A DNA stretch of 21,259 nucleotides from positions 1 through 21,259 of the forward strand of contig SLQM01000222.1 in the NCBI GenBank assembly GCA_007131435.1, written 5' to 3'. This document shows, piece after piece, positions 1-6,154 of this stretch; positions within the stretch are counted from its first letter, which is position 1; every line of letters begins with the position of its first letter. A program made the position numbers and the translations under genes. The DNA is from Syntrophomonadaceae bacterium (GTDB lineage Bacteria > Bacillota > Dethiobacteria > DTU022). The notes under the pieces were generated by a model, which worked only from the letters and a program-made list of their open reading frames with translations, did not search any database and was not told the DNA's origin.

Positions 1-38
1 GGTTCCGTCACACGGGTAATGGCAGTCAACACCACACC

Positions 39-1685
39 CTACAGGTCGTAGCCGCGGGCGATGGGCATGCGCCGCCCGGCGCCGAATGAACGGGTGGTGA
101 TGCGCAGCCCGGGGGCTGCCTGGCGCCTCTTGAATTCGCTCCTGTCCACCATCTGAATTACCTTGTCCACGGTATCCTGATCAAAACCCCTGTCCACGAT
201 ATCAGCTGCAGCCAGGTTTTCTTCAATGTAGTGGTGAAGTATTGGATCTAAGATATGGTATGGCGGCAGGGAGTCTTCATCCTTCTGGTCCGGGCGCAGT
301 TCGGCCGAAGGAGGCTTGGTTATGGTCCTGGCCGGTATAACCTCCCTGCCGCTTACTTCATTTATATTATTGGCCAGCTCATAAACCATCATTTTGGGCA
401 GGTCGGCGATTACAGCCAGGCCGCCGGCCATGTCGCCGTAAAGGGTGCTGTAACCGACTGCCAGCTCTGACTTGTTGCCCGTGGCCAGGGCCAGGTAGCC
501 TTCGCGGTTCGATATGTGCATAATGATATTACCGCGGATCCTGGCCTGCAGGTTTTCTTCGGCTAAATCCTGCAGCGGTTTACCGCCTTCGTTAAGGATT
601 TTGATGAAGGCATCAAAGGGCTCCCCGATCCGGTGCATCCTTACTTCAAACCCTAAGTTTTTCGCCAGCGCTTCGGCATCTTCTATGCTGTGGCTGGAAG
701 AATATCTTGAAGGCATCATTACGCCCAGGACATTTTCTGCTCCAAGCGCTTCTGCTGCCAGTGCGGCAACTACCGCCGAATCTGCCCCTCCGCTGATGCC
801 CAGGATAACTTTTTTAAAACCGGTTTTTCTGACATAGTCTTTCAACCCCAGGGTTAAAACTTCCCGTACAGTATTGATATCATCTGTGCCCGGAGGGACA
901 ATATTATCTGCCGGCCGGAAAAGATCTTCAGTTTCAATGAAAAACAGCTCTTCCCCGAAGGCAGCGGCCCTGTAAATCAGTTCCCCGCGGTTATTGTAAA
1001 CCAGGCTTGATCCGTCAAAGACGAGCTCATCATTCCCGCCCACCTGGTTCAGGTAGATGATAGCGCCCCGGTATTTTTTTGCCAGGAAAGAGAGCATATC
1101 TTCACGCAGTTTATGCTTGCCCAGGTGGTACGGCGAAGCAGAAAGGTTAAGCAGCAGTTTTGCTCCCTGCCCAAACAATATCTTGTTCGGATCCAGATCG
1201 TAGAGCTGCTCGGGGAAAAAGTCTTCATCGTTCCAGATATCTTCGCAGATCGTGATTCCCACCGCCAGGTCGCCCACCATCTCTACCTGCCTGTTACTGC
1301 AGCGGGTAAAGTATCTTTCTTCATCAAAAACGTCAAAATTGGGCAGCAGCGTCTTCAAGTGGACGGCTTTAACCTGGCCATTTTCCAAAAGCAGCGCACC
1401 GTTATACAGTTTTCCATCCTGGCGGTGTGCAGCGCCGATCAGCAGGGGAGGGTTGCCGTCTCCGGTCAATGGCATCAGTTTTCCTGTAATCAGCTCCCTT
1501 TCCCGCTGCAGGAAACTGTCGTAAAGCAGCAGATCTTTTGGAGGGTAGCCGCTTAAGCTCAGCTCTGTAAAGACCACCAGTTCTGCCCCGTCTTCTAAGG
1601 CCTTGCGATAATAGGTTTCCACTTTTTCTGCATTTTTTTCCAGCGCCCCGATGGTAGGGTTTAGCTGGGCCAGTGCTATGCGCAT
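39..1685 (-). CDS. nadE: Glutamine-dependent NAD+ synthetase
   Basis: Catalyses the last step of NAD+ synthesis in the cytoplasm: nicotinic acid adenine dinucleotide is amidated with ammonia released from glutamine, using ATP. The 548-aa protein has the two-domain layout of the glutamine-using enzyme. The N-terminal nitrilase-like amidase (about 1-250) shows its Glu-Lys-Cys triad at E41 (FTELSLSGYP), K111 (LKTLLPNFDVF) and C147 (ITICEDIWND). The C-terminal synthetase (about 270-548) carries the ATP pyrophosphatase P-loop GISGGADS at 296-303. Length is normal for bacterial two-domain NadE. The ATG at 1685 follows an AGGGAGG site with 8 bases between; another ATG four bases upstream is out of frame. 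It is monocistronic as far as can be seen. A promoter and terminator-like hairpin lie upstream, so it may be attenuated. Family assignment is very secure. Confidence 0.97.
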   Translation of the reverse strand: MRIALAQLNPTIGALEKNAEKVETYYRKALEDGAELVVFTELSLSGYPPKDLLLYDSFLQRERELITGKLMPLTGDGNPPLLIGAAHRQDGKLYNGALLLENGQVKAVHLKTLLPNFDVFDEERYFTRCSNRQVEMVGDLAVGITICEDIWNDEDFFPEQLYDLDPNKILFGQGAKLLLNLSASPYHLGKHKLREDMLSFLAKKYRGAIIYLNQVGGNDELVFDGSSLVYNNRGELIYRAAAFGEELFFIETEDLFRPADNIVPPGTDDINTVREVLTLGLKDYVRKTGFKKVILGISGGADSAVVAALAAEALGAENVLGVMMPSRYSSSHSIEDAEALAKNLGFEVRMHRIGEPFDAFIKILNEGGKPLQDLAEENLQARIRGNIIMHISNREGYLALATGNKSELAVGYSTLYGDMAGGLAVIADLPKMMVYELANNINEVSGREVIPARTITKPPSAELRPDQKDEDSLPPYHILDPILHHYIEENLAAADIVDRGFDQDTVDKVIQMVDRSEFKRRQAAPGLRITTRSFGAGRRMPIARGYDL

Positions 1686-1706
1686 CCATTTAACCTCCCT
1701 GTAAGC

Positions 1707-1750
1707 AAAAAATCACGGGAAAGCGACTTCCCCCGTGACCGTTTTTCCCG
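1707..1750 (-). terminator. Terminator-like hairpin in the nadE leader (possible attenuator)
   Basis: Read on the minus strand, TCACGGG (1738-1732) pairs with CCCGTGA (1719-1713) around a GC/AT-paired middle, and six T residues follow (1712-1707). This lies between the nadE promoter and the nadE ribosome binding site. An upstream CGGGAAA (1750-1744) is exactly complementary to TTTCCCG (1722-1716), which would break the terminator stem, so an antiterminator form is possible. The T-rich tract on the other side (1742-1746) means the hairpin could also act weakly on the plus strand. Attenuation is inference from base pairing only. Confidence 0.55.
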
Positions 1751-1776
1751 GTAAATCTAAAGGCTGTTCTGGCTGA

Positions 1777-1805
1777 ATTATAATCAAGCCCCCGCCCAAA
1801 GTCAA
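1777..1805 (-). promoter_or_regulatory. Sigma-A type promoter of nadE
   Basis: On the minus strand TTGACT (1805-1800) is followed after 17 bases by TATAAT (1782-1777). This is a near-consensus housekeeping promoter reading towards nadE, with an expected transcript start near 1770 and a leader of about 85 bases. Confidence 0.75.
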
Positions 1806-1830
1806 GCAGGGGACGCCTGCCTCCCTGCCG

Positions 1831-1858
1831 CGCAGCAAGGGGACGGGGTACTTGCTAC
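1831..1858 (+). repeat. REP-like palindromic repeat, left copy
   Basis: Arms GCAAG and CTTGC (with GTAGCAAG/CTTGCTAC in the full right-hand copy) enclose a G-rich loop containing GGGACGGGGTA. The copy matches the reverse complement of 2738-2765 at 27 of 28 positions. A further perfect 7-bp stem (CTTTTCT / AGAAAAG, 1860-1875) lies between this copy and the transposase stop codon. A degenerate look-alike (GCAGGGGACGCCTGC) lies just outside at 1806-1820. Confidence 0.75.
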
Positions 1859-1876
1859 ACTTTTCTTCAGAAAAGG

Positions 1877-2638
1877 TTATAATCTCCAAATCACCCCTTT
1901 TGATATTCCCGTGACTCTTGACAGCTGCCTTGTTGAGACACCTTCAACTAACAGTATATTTCTCAGTAATAATGACATTTCAGCCTTGCATTTTTCTTTT
2001 ATCATCGCTGGTTGGATGTTGAAATTATTAATAATCATCTCAATTAGTTGTTCATCTGTTAACTTTCTTTTTGGTTCTTTTATATCAATGCACTGGTCTT
2101 TATTATCTTTCTGGTTAAAGGTATTGAATTGAGCGATGGCTGTTTTTATATTTTTACTAAAAATACTAAGAATAAAATCTGTATCTGATATTCCATTATC
2201 GCTCTGATAGTCGTTGTAGCTGCTCCAATAGTAATCCTCTATGTTTTCTACCATACCCGCTTTTAGAGGGTTTTGGTGTATATATCTCATAACTGTAAGC
2301 ATGTAGTTGTCATCTTCAACAGGCTCACTTTTAAAGCGATCCTGAAATAGATTTCCAATACGTTCATATTTGGAGTTATACCAGTAGACAAAACTGCCCG
2401 CTATTCTCCTGATTATTGTTTCGAGCGGTTCTTTGCCAGCTTTCAGTAAAAGATGGACATGGTTGCTCATAATACAGTAAGCAAATATTTTGTATTCACT
2501 TTTATCTTTATAGCGCTTGAGAGTAAATATAAACCTTTTTCTATCTTCATCGTCATTAAAGATAACCTGTCGATTAATACCTCTCAGGACAATATGGTAA
2601 ACATTGCTATTACTTTTCTTTCTAGCAGTTCTTGGCAC
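1877..2638 (-). CDS. REP-associated tyrosine transposase (RAYT, Y1/HUH family)
   Basis: A single-strand DNA transposase of the Y1_Tnp (IS200/IS605-like) superfamily, which cuts and joins DNA at hairpins through a tyrosine. The 253-aa protein has the family's N-terminal VYHIVLRGINRQVIF, the HUH metal motif in SNHVHLLLK, the GNLFQDRFKSE segment, and MRYIHQNPLKAGMV with the likely catalytic tyrosine. The C-terminal part ends in a helix-turn-helix-like segment (STRQLSRVTGISKGVI), an extension seen in RAYT proteins. Start is GTG at 2638 behind a G-rich site; an ATG two bases upstream is out of frame. A TTGACA lies upstream at 2680-2675 but its -10 is poor. The reading frame is intact. REP-like palindromes flank it on both sides, which is what this family is known for. 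Confidence 0.9.
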   Translation of the reverse strand: MPRTARKKSNSNVYHIVLRGINRQVIFNDDEDRKRFIFTLKRYKDKSEYKIFAYCIMSNHVHLLLKAGKEPLETIIRRIAGSFVYWYNSKYERIGNLFQDRFKSEPVEDDNYMLTVMRYIHQNPLKAGMVENIEDYYWSSYNDYQSDNGISDTDFILSIFSKNIKTAIAQFNTFNQKDNKDQCIDIKEPKRKLTDEQLIEMIINNFNIQPAMIKEKCKAEMSLLLRNILLVEGVSTRQLSRVTGISKGVIWRL

Positions 2639-2737
2639 ATAAACACCCCCCCAATAATTGAATCACAGCTTTGTTGTCAAATCAATAGTTGGTTACCTTT
2701 ATAATTGAAGAGAAGGTGTGAGACTTTTTGCCTTACC

Positions 2738-2765
2738 GTAGCAAGTACCCCGTCCCCTTGCTACG
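2738..2765 (-). repeat. REP-like palindromic repeat, right copy
   Basis: Imperfect palindrome with 8-base arms GTAGCAAG and CTTGCTAC around a C-rich loop, inverted relative to 1831-1858. A partial echo, GGGACGGGTA, occurs at 2810-2819 beyond the promoter of the next gene and may be a decayed further copy. Confidence 0.75.
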
Positions 2766-2773
2766 CTTTACGC

Positions 2774-2802
2774 TTGATATTGGGAAGTGCAGACTTTATA
2801 AT
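2774..2802 (+). promoter_or_regulatory. Sigma-A type promoter of the glutaredoxin-like selenoprotein gene
   Basis: TTGATA (2774-2779), 17 bases, TATAAT (2797-2802). The -10 is perfect and the spacing ideal. Expected start of transcription is near 2809, about 40 bases before the ATG at 2848. It starts nine bases after the end of the right REP-like repeat. Confidence 0.75.
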
Positions 2803-2847
2803 ATTGCCAGGGACGGGTATTAAAAATATTAATGATGGGGTGATAGG

Positions 2848-3066
2848 ATGCGCGAGATTTACGTGAAGGAAGGCTGCCCTTACTGTGAAAAGCAGCTTGA
2901 AGTTCTCGATCGCAAGGGCCTGGAATACAAGAAATACGATGTTAAGTATGACCAGGAGGCCCGCAAAAAGGCGATGGAGGAATATAACGCCGATAAGGTA
3001 CCGGTGCTGGTTGAAGACGGCGTCGTTCAAAATATTGGTTTCGGCGGAGGCGGCTGAAAAATTTAA
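2848..3066 (+). CDS. Glutaredoxin-like selenoprotein, Uxx-star type (Sec read at UGA 3055-3057)
   Basis: A 72-residue thioredoxin-fold redox protein if UGA at 3055-3057 is read as selenocysteine. The N-terminal part is glutaredoxin-like: REIYVKEGCPYCEKQLEVL with the CxxC site at C10-C13, then the beta-strand/helix pattern and KVPVLVEDG, which corresponds to the cis-proline region (TVP in classical members). The end is FGGGG, then UGA, AAA, ATT, TAA, giving Gly-Sec-Lys-Ile-stop. A C-terminal Sec followed by exactly two residues and stop is the signature from which, as I remember it, the Uxx-star family of glutaredoxin-like (seleno)proteins takes its name. A hairpin suited to a bacterial SECIS element begins 14 bases after the UGA. 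A conventional caller would stop at 3057 (69 aa). ATG 2848 follows ATGGGGTGAT. The glutaredoxin fold is certain; Sec incorporation is a strong inference. Confidence 0.82.
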
Positions 3067-3090
3067 GTCTTTGCTGCCGTGAGCAGCATC
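3055..3090 (+). promoter_or_regulatory. Candidate bacterial SECIS element
   Basis: After the UGA (3055-3057), TGCTGC (3072-3077) pairs with GCAGCA (3083-3088) around the loop CGTGA (3078-3082). The apical loop begins 20 bases after the Sec codon, within the spacing known for bacterial SECIS hairpins, and has a G at the second loop position. No T-run follows directly, so it is not a typical terminator. Because Sec is third-last, most of the element lies beyond the UAA stop, in the 3' untranslated region. Confidence 0.6.
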
Positions 3091-3173
3091 TTATAATTGT
3101 TTTTCCATCTTCATCGAATTCTGGTTTGTTGGTTTACAGGGCAGCCAGGGAAAATTATGGTTTGCAGGCAACC

Positions 3174-4091
3174 TTATCGCGGATCCAGGTGCACAACCGT
3201 ATCGCAATAAAAGCAGCTGCTGATATGGTCTTCAACCCGGTGGGCGATGATGTGCGCTTCATCTAAACTTAGCGAGCCGCTGACCCCGATATGCAGGGTG
3301 ACCACTTTCCAGGAACCGTAGTCATGGATTTCAAGGTCGTGGGCATCAATTACTCCTTCTATCTCCCTGGCACAGGAAGCAACCCCGTCACAGAGTTCCT
3401 GGTCAGGAGCAGCCCCCAGCAGCCTGCTGCAGGAGTTGCGGGCGATAGATACCCCTGCATAGACGATAAACAGGGATACTACAAAGCCCAGGTAAGCATC
3501 GATGACAGGCAAACCGAAATAACTTCCACCGAGGGCGATCAAAACCAGCACCGAGGATAGAGAGTCTGTACGATGATGCCAGGCATCGGCGATTAAGGCA
3601 TCAGATTTGATCAGCCTGCCAAGCTTTGCTGAAAAATAGTATAGAAATTCCTTGCAGAGCAGCGCAATAACCACTGCTATAATTGCCGCAAGGCTGGGAT
3701 TAACCGCTGCACCGCTTACCAGCCTGGTATAAGCAGTATAGAAAAAAGCGATTCCTGCGCCGATCAGCATAACCGCAACGGCCAATCCTGCCAGGTATTC
3801 TGTCCTGCCATGCCCGTGAGGGTGTTCGCGGTCCGGCTTTCTCCGGGCCAGGGTAAAGCCGACCAGGACCATGAGGGACGAGAAAATATCTGAGGCGCTG
3901 TGTGCGGCATCTGCCATTAAGGTGATGCTGTTAGTCAGGATGCCGAAGACAGCTTTAAGCAGGGTCAGAAAAACATTGCCTGCCATACTGATCCAGCTCT
4001 CCAGCAGCCCCACTCTATGCCTTTCCAGCGGTTTTTTTAAGTCCCTGTTTTCTGTCAGCCTGATGGCCAGTAGTTCCGCAATTGGTTTCAT
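3174..4091 (-). CDS. Cation diffusion facilitator (CDF) family metal transporter
   Basis: An inner-membrane antiporter that exports a divalent metal (Zn, Fe, Mn, Co or Cd in this family) in exchange for protons. The 305-aa protein has six hydrophobic segments between about 30 and 220, then a cytoplasmic C-terminal domain (about 221-305, ending DTVVHLDPR). Metal-site residues are visible in transmembrane segment 2 (DAAHSASD, D61-H64-D68) and segment 5 (DAWHHRTD, D169-H172-D176). The loop signature HPHGHGR is at 90-96. The substrate cannot be decided from the sequence. The gene stands alone, convergent with the selenoprotein gene. The ATG at 4091 has only a modest GGGAAG site nearby; a better AAGGAG is 17 bases upstream, which leaves the exact start slightly open. 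Confidence 0.93.
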   Translation of the reverse strand: MKPIAELLAIRLTENRDLKKPLERHRVGLLESWISMAGNVFLTLLKAVFGILTNSITLMADAAHSASDIFSSLMVLVGFTLARRKPDREHPHGHGRTEYLAGLAVAVMLIGAGIAFFYTAYTRLVSGAAVNPSLAAIIAVVIALLCKEFLYYFSAKLGRLIKSDALIADAWHHRTDSLSSVLVLIALGGSYFGLPVIDAYLGFVVSLFIVYAGVSIARNSCSRLLGAAPDQELCDGVASCAREIEGVIDAHDLEIHDYGSWKVVTLHIGVSGSLSLDEAHIIAHRVEDHISSCFYCDTVVHLDPR

Positions 4092-4364
4092 CGACGCTTC
4101 CCGTTATACTCCTTAAATTCATTAAAATCCTTAGATTCCCCATATTCCTTATACTGCTTGTATTTACCCCATTTCCTTTATCCCAAGCCAGAGCCGGCAC
4201 ATTAATCCTTATTATACCACAAGGTAAAATATCCCATTTTAAAGAATTACGGGTTCTACTATGCATAGAAGGGGCTTACATCAACCTACTGGGTACTAAC
4301 CCAATTAAACGCTAAGTCCTCTCAAATAAGCCATTAAACTTAATAATCCTGCCCTCTTCACCCT
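4092..4364. other. AT-rich divergent intergenic region upstream of the CDF gene and the MttB operon
   Basis: No credible gene was found. Read on the minus strand, it is the leader of the CDF gene and contains four irregularly spaced copies of TAAGGA(T/A/G)T. On the plus strand these are A(C/A/T)TCCTTA at 4108, 4126, 4144 and 4204. The longest open frames here are low in G/C, lack ribosome sites and overlap the start of the CDF gene, so they were not called. Confidence 0.5.
4211..4219 (-). promoter_or_regulatory. Extended -10 promoter candidate for the CDF gene
   Basis: Read on the minus strand this is TGGTATAAT: a perfect TATAAT preceded by the TGn extension that compensates for a poor -35, and no good -35 is visible. 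It predicts a leader of about 115 bases before the ATG at 4091. Confidence 0.5.
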
Positions 4365-4393
4365 TTGAAAAATTACAGACAATATGACATAAT
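4365..4393 (+). promoter_or_regulatory. Sigma-A type promoter of the MttB/corrinoid operon
   Basis: TTGAAA (4365-4370), 17 bases, CATAAT (4388-4393). Spacing is ideal and each box is one mismatch from consensus. Transcription should start close to 4400, leaving a long leader of about 210 bases before the first large gene. Confidence 0.7.
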
Positions 4394-4397
4394 TATT

Positions 4398-4423
4398 TAT
4401 TAGAACTGATTATTAGAACTGAT
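4398..4423 (+). repeat. Two tandem copies of a 13-bp repeat at the transcript start
   Basis: TATTAGAACTGAT occurs twice head to tail with no spacer (4398-4410 and 4411-4423). It begins four bases after the -10 box, so the first copy spans the expected start of transcription. It could be an operator for a dimeric repressor or a chance duplication. Confidence 0.6.
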
Positions 4424-4434
4424 TAATTAACGCT

Positions 4435-4489
4435 TTTCTGCAATACCGAAGGGAGGTTGCCTCCGGTAAGCGGGCCGGAATAGCAGAAA
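4435..4489 (+). ncRNA. Structured 5' leader domain upstream of the MttB operon (orphan riboswitch candidate)
   Basis: TTTCTGC (4435-4441) closes with GCAGAAA (4483-4489) as a perfect 7-bp outer stem. Inside it, ACC/GGT (4445-4447 with 4465-4467) stacks across a GAAG bulge on GGAGG/CCTCC (4452-4456 with 4460-4464) with a TTG loop. Then comes an unpaired-looking segment AAGCGGGCCGGAATA. The domain sits directly before an intrinsic terminator. I compared it by memory with glycine, cobalamin, SAM, THF, ZTP, guanidine and Moco leaders and found no convincing match. Ligand sensing is inference; it could also bind a protein. Confidence 0.5.
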
Positions 4490-4505
4490 TGTTTGAAATT
4501 TAAAT

Positions 4506-4560
4506 CCCGTAGGGTAATCACAATCAGGTTCGGCCTGAACGATTCGATACGGGTTTTTTT
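4506..4560 (+). terminator. Intrinsic terminator inside the MttB operon leader
   Basis: CCCGTA (4506-4511) pairs with TACGGG (4548-4553), directly followed by seven T residues (4554-4560). An inner hairpin TCAGG/CCTGA (4524-4528 with 4534-4538) with loop TTCGG fills the interior. It lies about 105 bases downstream of the expected transcript start and 13 bases before the ribosome binding site at 4573-4580, the usual layout of a transcriptional attenuator. Confidence 0.72.
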
Positions 4561-4592
4561 ATATTCAATTCTAAGGAGGTGAGCAGCCTGGT

Positions 4593-4616
4593 ATGATTAC
4601 CGGGCTGATCGATTGA
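4593..4616 (+). CDS. Leader minicistron (7 codons) overlapping the MttB gene start
   Basis: ATG at 4593 lies 12 bases after the operon's only strong ribosome site (AAGGAGGT, 4573-4580) and reads MITGLID before TGA at 4614-4616. The stop overlaps the TTG initiation codon of the MttB gene (TTGA, 4613-4616). The TTG has no ribosome site of its own and no in-frame alternative start upstream before a stop, so translation of the large gene probably depends on termination-reinitiation here. An alternative is a one-base indel that splits a single ATG-started gene. Confidence 0.5.
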   Translation: MITGLID

Positions 4617-6154
4617 GCGAGAGAGGAATAACAGTTAATAAACCCTATGAGCGCCTGAGCAGGGAAGAGATTAAAATGATCGACAGGGCTTCCCTTGATT
4701 TGCTGGAAAAACCCGGGGTGCTTTGCTACCACGAAGAAAGTGTCAACCTGCTGGAAGAAGCAGGAGCCACGGCAAAGAAAACCAGGGAAGGGGAGCATGA
4801 TGCCTGGTGGGTCAGTATCCCGGAAAAGGTAGTTAAAGGTGCCCTTTCCACTGCTCCCTCGAAAGTGACCCTGGGGGCGCGCAACCCCGAAAATCAAGTT
4901 GTTCTCGATGCAGAAGGCAAGAGAGTTCATTTCGGAAGCGGTTCGGAAACAAATTACTGGCTGGAAGTAAAACCGGAAACCTTTGTTTCAAAAGAAGATA
5001 ACCGCGAAGTTGTATTTCCGGTGATGACCCGCAAGCGGGGAAATCTCGACTACCTGGTCCGCTCAGCCCACCTGGCTGAACAGCTGGAGAACCTCGACTT
5101 TTTTATCCGTAATGTAAACGTGCAGGATGAAGATATCACAACCGGCAACAAGGATGTTAATGTCTTTTTTGCTGCCCTGAACAATATAACCAAGCCCGTG
5201 GTAAGCGGTGTTGCAGATTACGGGCAGCTTGAAAACGTGGTTAAAATGGCAGAAATCATCGCCGGCGGCCGGGAAGAGCTGGTTAAAAACCCAATCGTAT
5301 CATTTATCACCAGCGTTATTAAAAGCCCGCTGCAGATTGTGGCTGAAACGGCAGAAAAGCTGATCGCCATTGCCAAGCTGGGTCTGCCGGTGGTTATATC
5401 AACCTCGCCGCAGGGCGGTTCTACCGCGCCGATCGATGAAATCGGCATGGTGGCCCAGGTCAATGCTGAAGCGCTGGCCGGGATTACCATTAACCAGCTT
5501 GCCAATCCCGGGGCGCCCGTCATTTACGGCGCTGTCCCGGTAAGGGCGCGCATGGATGACCTGCACGACATGTACGGCGTGCCGGAATTCTGCCACTACA
5601 ACATGGACTGCGCCCAGATGGCCCGTTACTACAAGGTGCCCTGCTACTCCACCGCAGGCGTGGGCGATGCAAAAGTGCCCGGCATCCAGGCAGCCATAGA
5701 AAAAATGTACACCTATTCGGCGGTGCCCTTTGCTGCCCCGGGGCTGGTTCACTATGCATTTGGCCTGCTTGATAAAACCCAGACCTTCTGCCCCGAACAG
5801 GCTGTCCTGGATAACCATAAAATCGGGATGGTCAAGTTTCTCTATCGCGAAAGCGGGGTCAGTGAAGAAAGCGTTGAGCGCACCAAAAAAATAGTTGAAG
5901 AGGTAATGCACAGCCCCTACAGGATGTATGCCCGCTACGCCCGCGGCATGCTGCGCCGCGGCGAAATCTTTGGTGGCTTCCCCTTCGAAGGGGAAAGTGA
6001 AGACCAGGACCAGACCCTGCTTAAGGTTCACGAGAAGCTTAAAGCCCTGGAAGCGGCAGAACCGCAGCATCTAGCTGAAGAACAATGCCGGAAAATATTC
6101 AGCGAAATCCCGGGGCTGCTGCCGCGCCTTAACCCCTATAAGGAGGATAAATAA
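4613..6154 (+). CDS. MttB-family (non-pyrrolysine) corrinoid:quaternary-amine methyltransferase, first copy
   Basis: Belongs to the trimethylamine methyltransferase (MttB) superfamily, TIM-barrel enzymes that pass a methyl group from a substrate to a cobalt-corrinoid protein. 513 aa, close to the usual size. The frame has no amber codon: the segment KVPGIQAAIEK (354-364) aligns by eye with the pyrrolysine site of archaeal MttB and has Ile362 there. That places it in the non-Pyl branch, which includes the glycine betaine demethylase MtgB. Family landmarks are GKRVHFGSG, NLDFFIRNVNV, NPGAPVIYGAVPV and YKVPCYSTAGVGDAK. The stop overlaps the corrinoid protein start by one base (TAATG), so the pair is co-translated and likely forms a complex. 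Start is TTG, apparently coupled to a minicistron. The substrate (glycine betaine, proline betaine, carnitine or another) cannot be read from the sequence. Confidence 0.9.
   Translation: MSERGITVNKPYERLSREEIKMIDRASLDLLEKPGVLCYHEESVNLLEEAGATAKKTREGEHDAWWVSIPEKVVKGALSTAPSKVTLGARNPENQVVLDAEGKRVHFGSGSETNYWLEVKPETFVSKEDNREVVFPVMTRKRGNLDYLVRSAHLAEQLENLDFFIRNVNVQDEDITTGNKDVNVFFAALNNITKPVVSGVADYGQLENVVKMAEIIAGGREELVKNPIVSFITSVIKSPLQIVAETAEKLIAIAKLGLPVVISTSPQGGSTAPIDEIGMVAQVNAEALAGITINQLANPGAPVIYGAVPVRARMDDLHDMYGVPEFCHYNMDCAQMARYYKVPCYSTAGVGDAKVPGIQAAIEKMYTYSAVPFAAPGLVHYAFGLLDKTQTFCPEQAVLDNHKIGMVKFLYRESGVSEESVERTKKIVEEVMHSPYRMYARYARGMLRRGEIFGGFPFEGESEDQDQTLLKVHEKLKALEAAEPQHLAEEQCRKIFSEIPGLLPRLNPYKEDK

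Larger units (their letters stand above)
1831..2765 (-). mobile_element. RAYT transposase unit bounded by inverted REP-like hairpins
   Basis: A transposase gene of the REP-associated tyrosine family sits between two copies of a 28-base palindromic sequence in opposite orientation, at 1831-1858 and 2738-2765. The copies match at 27 of 28 positions when one is reverse complemented. The unit is about 935 bp. It separates the nadE promoter from the promoter of the small glutaredoxin gene, so both neighbours keep their own promoters. No target-site duplication could be recognised. Whether the whole unit moves, or the transposase instead acts on scattered REP copies elsewhere in the genome, cannot be decided from one copy. 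Confidence 0.6.

Noticed and set aside
1113..1556. Plus-strand open frame of 147 aa
   Set aside because: Antisense to nadE, whose catalytic residues in this stretch (E41, K111, C147) are intact.
3072..3088. Plain terminator for the small glutaredoxin gene
   Set aside because: The nearest T-rich stretch begins about ten bases after the stem, and the hairpin's distance from the UGA fits a SECIS element better.
4435..4489. Glycine, cobalamin or Moco riboswitch
   Set aside because: Short strings such as CCGAAGG and GCCTCC recall these classes, but the conserved cores and helix order do not match. Left as an orphan structured leader.
5399..6070. Long minus-strand open frame of 223 aa
   Set aside because: Lies wholly opposite the first MttB gene, which has clear family motifs. 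The antisense translation has no recognisable domain.
4613..6154. Pyrrolysine-containing MttB (trimethylamine methyltransferase proper)
   Set aside because: No in-frame amber codon in this gene or in 12814-14289, and the aligned positions are Ile362 and His333. Both belong to the non-Pyl branch.
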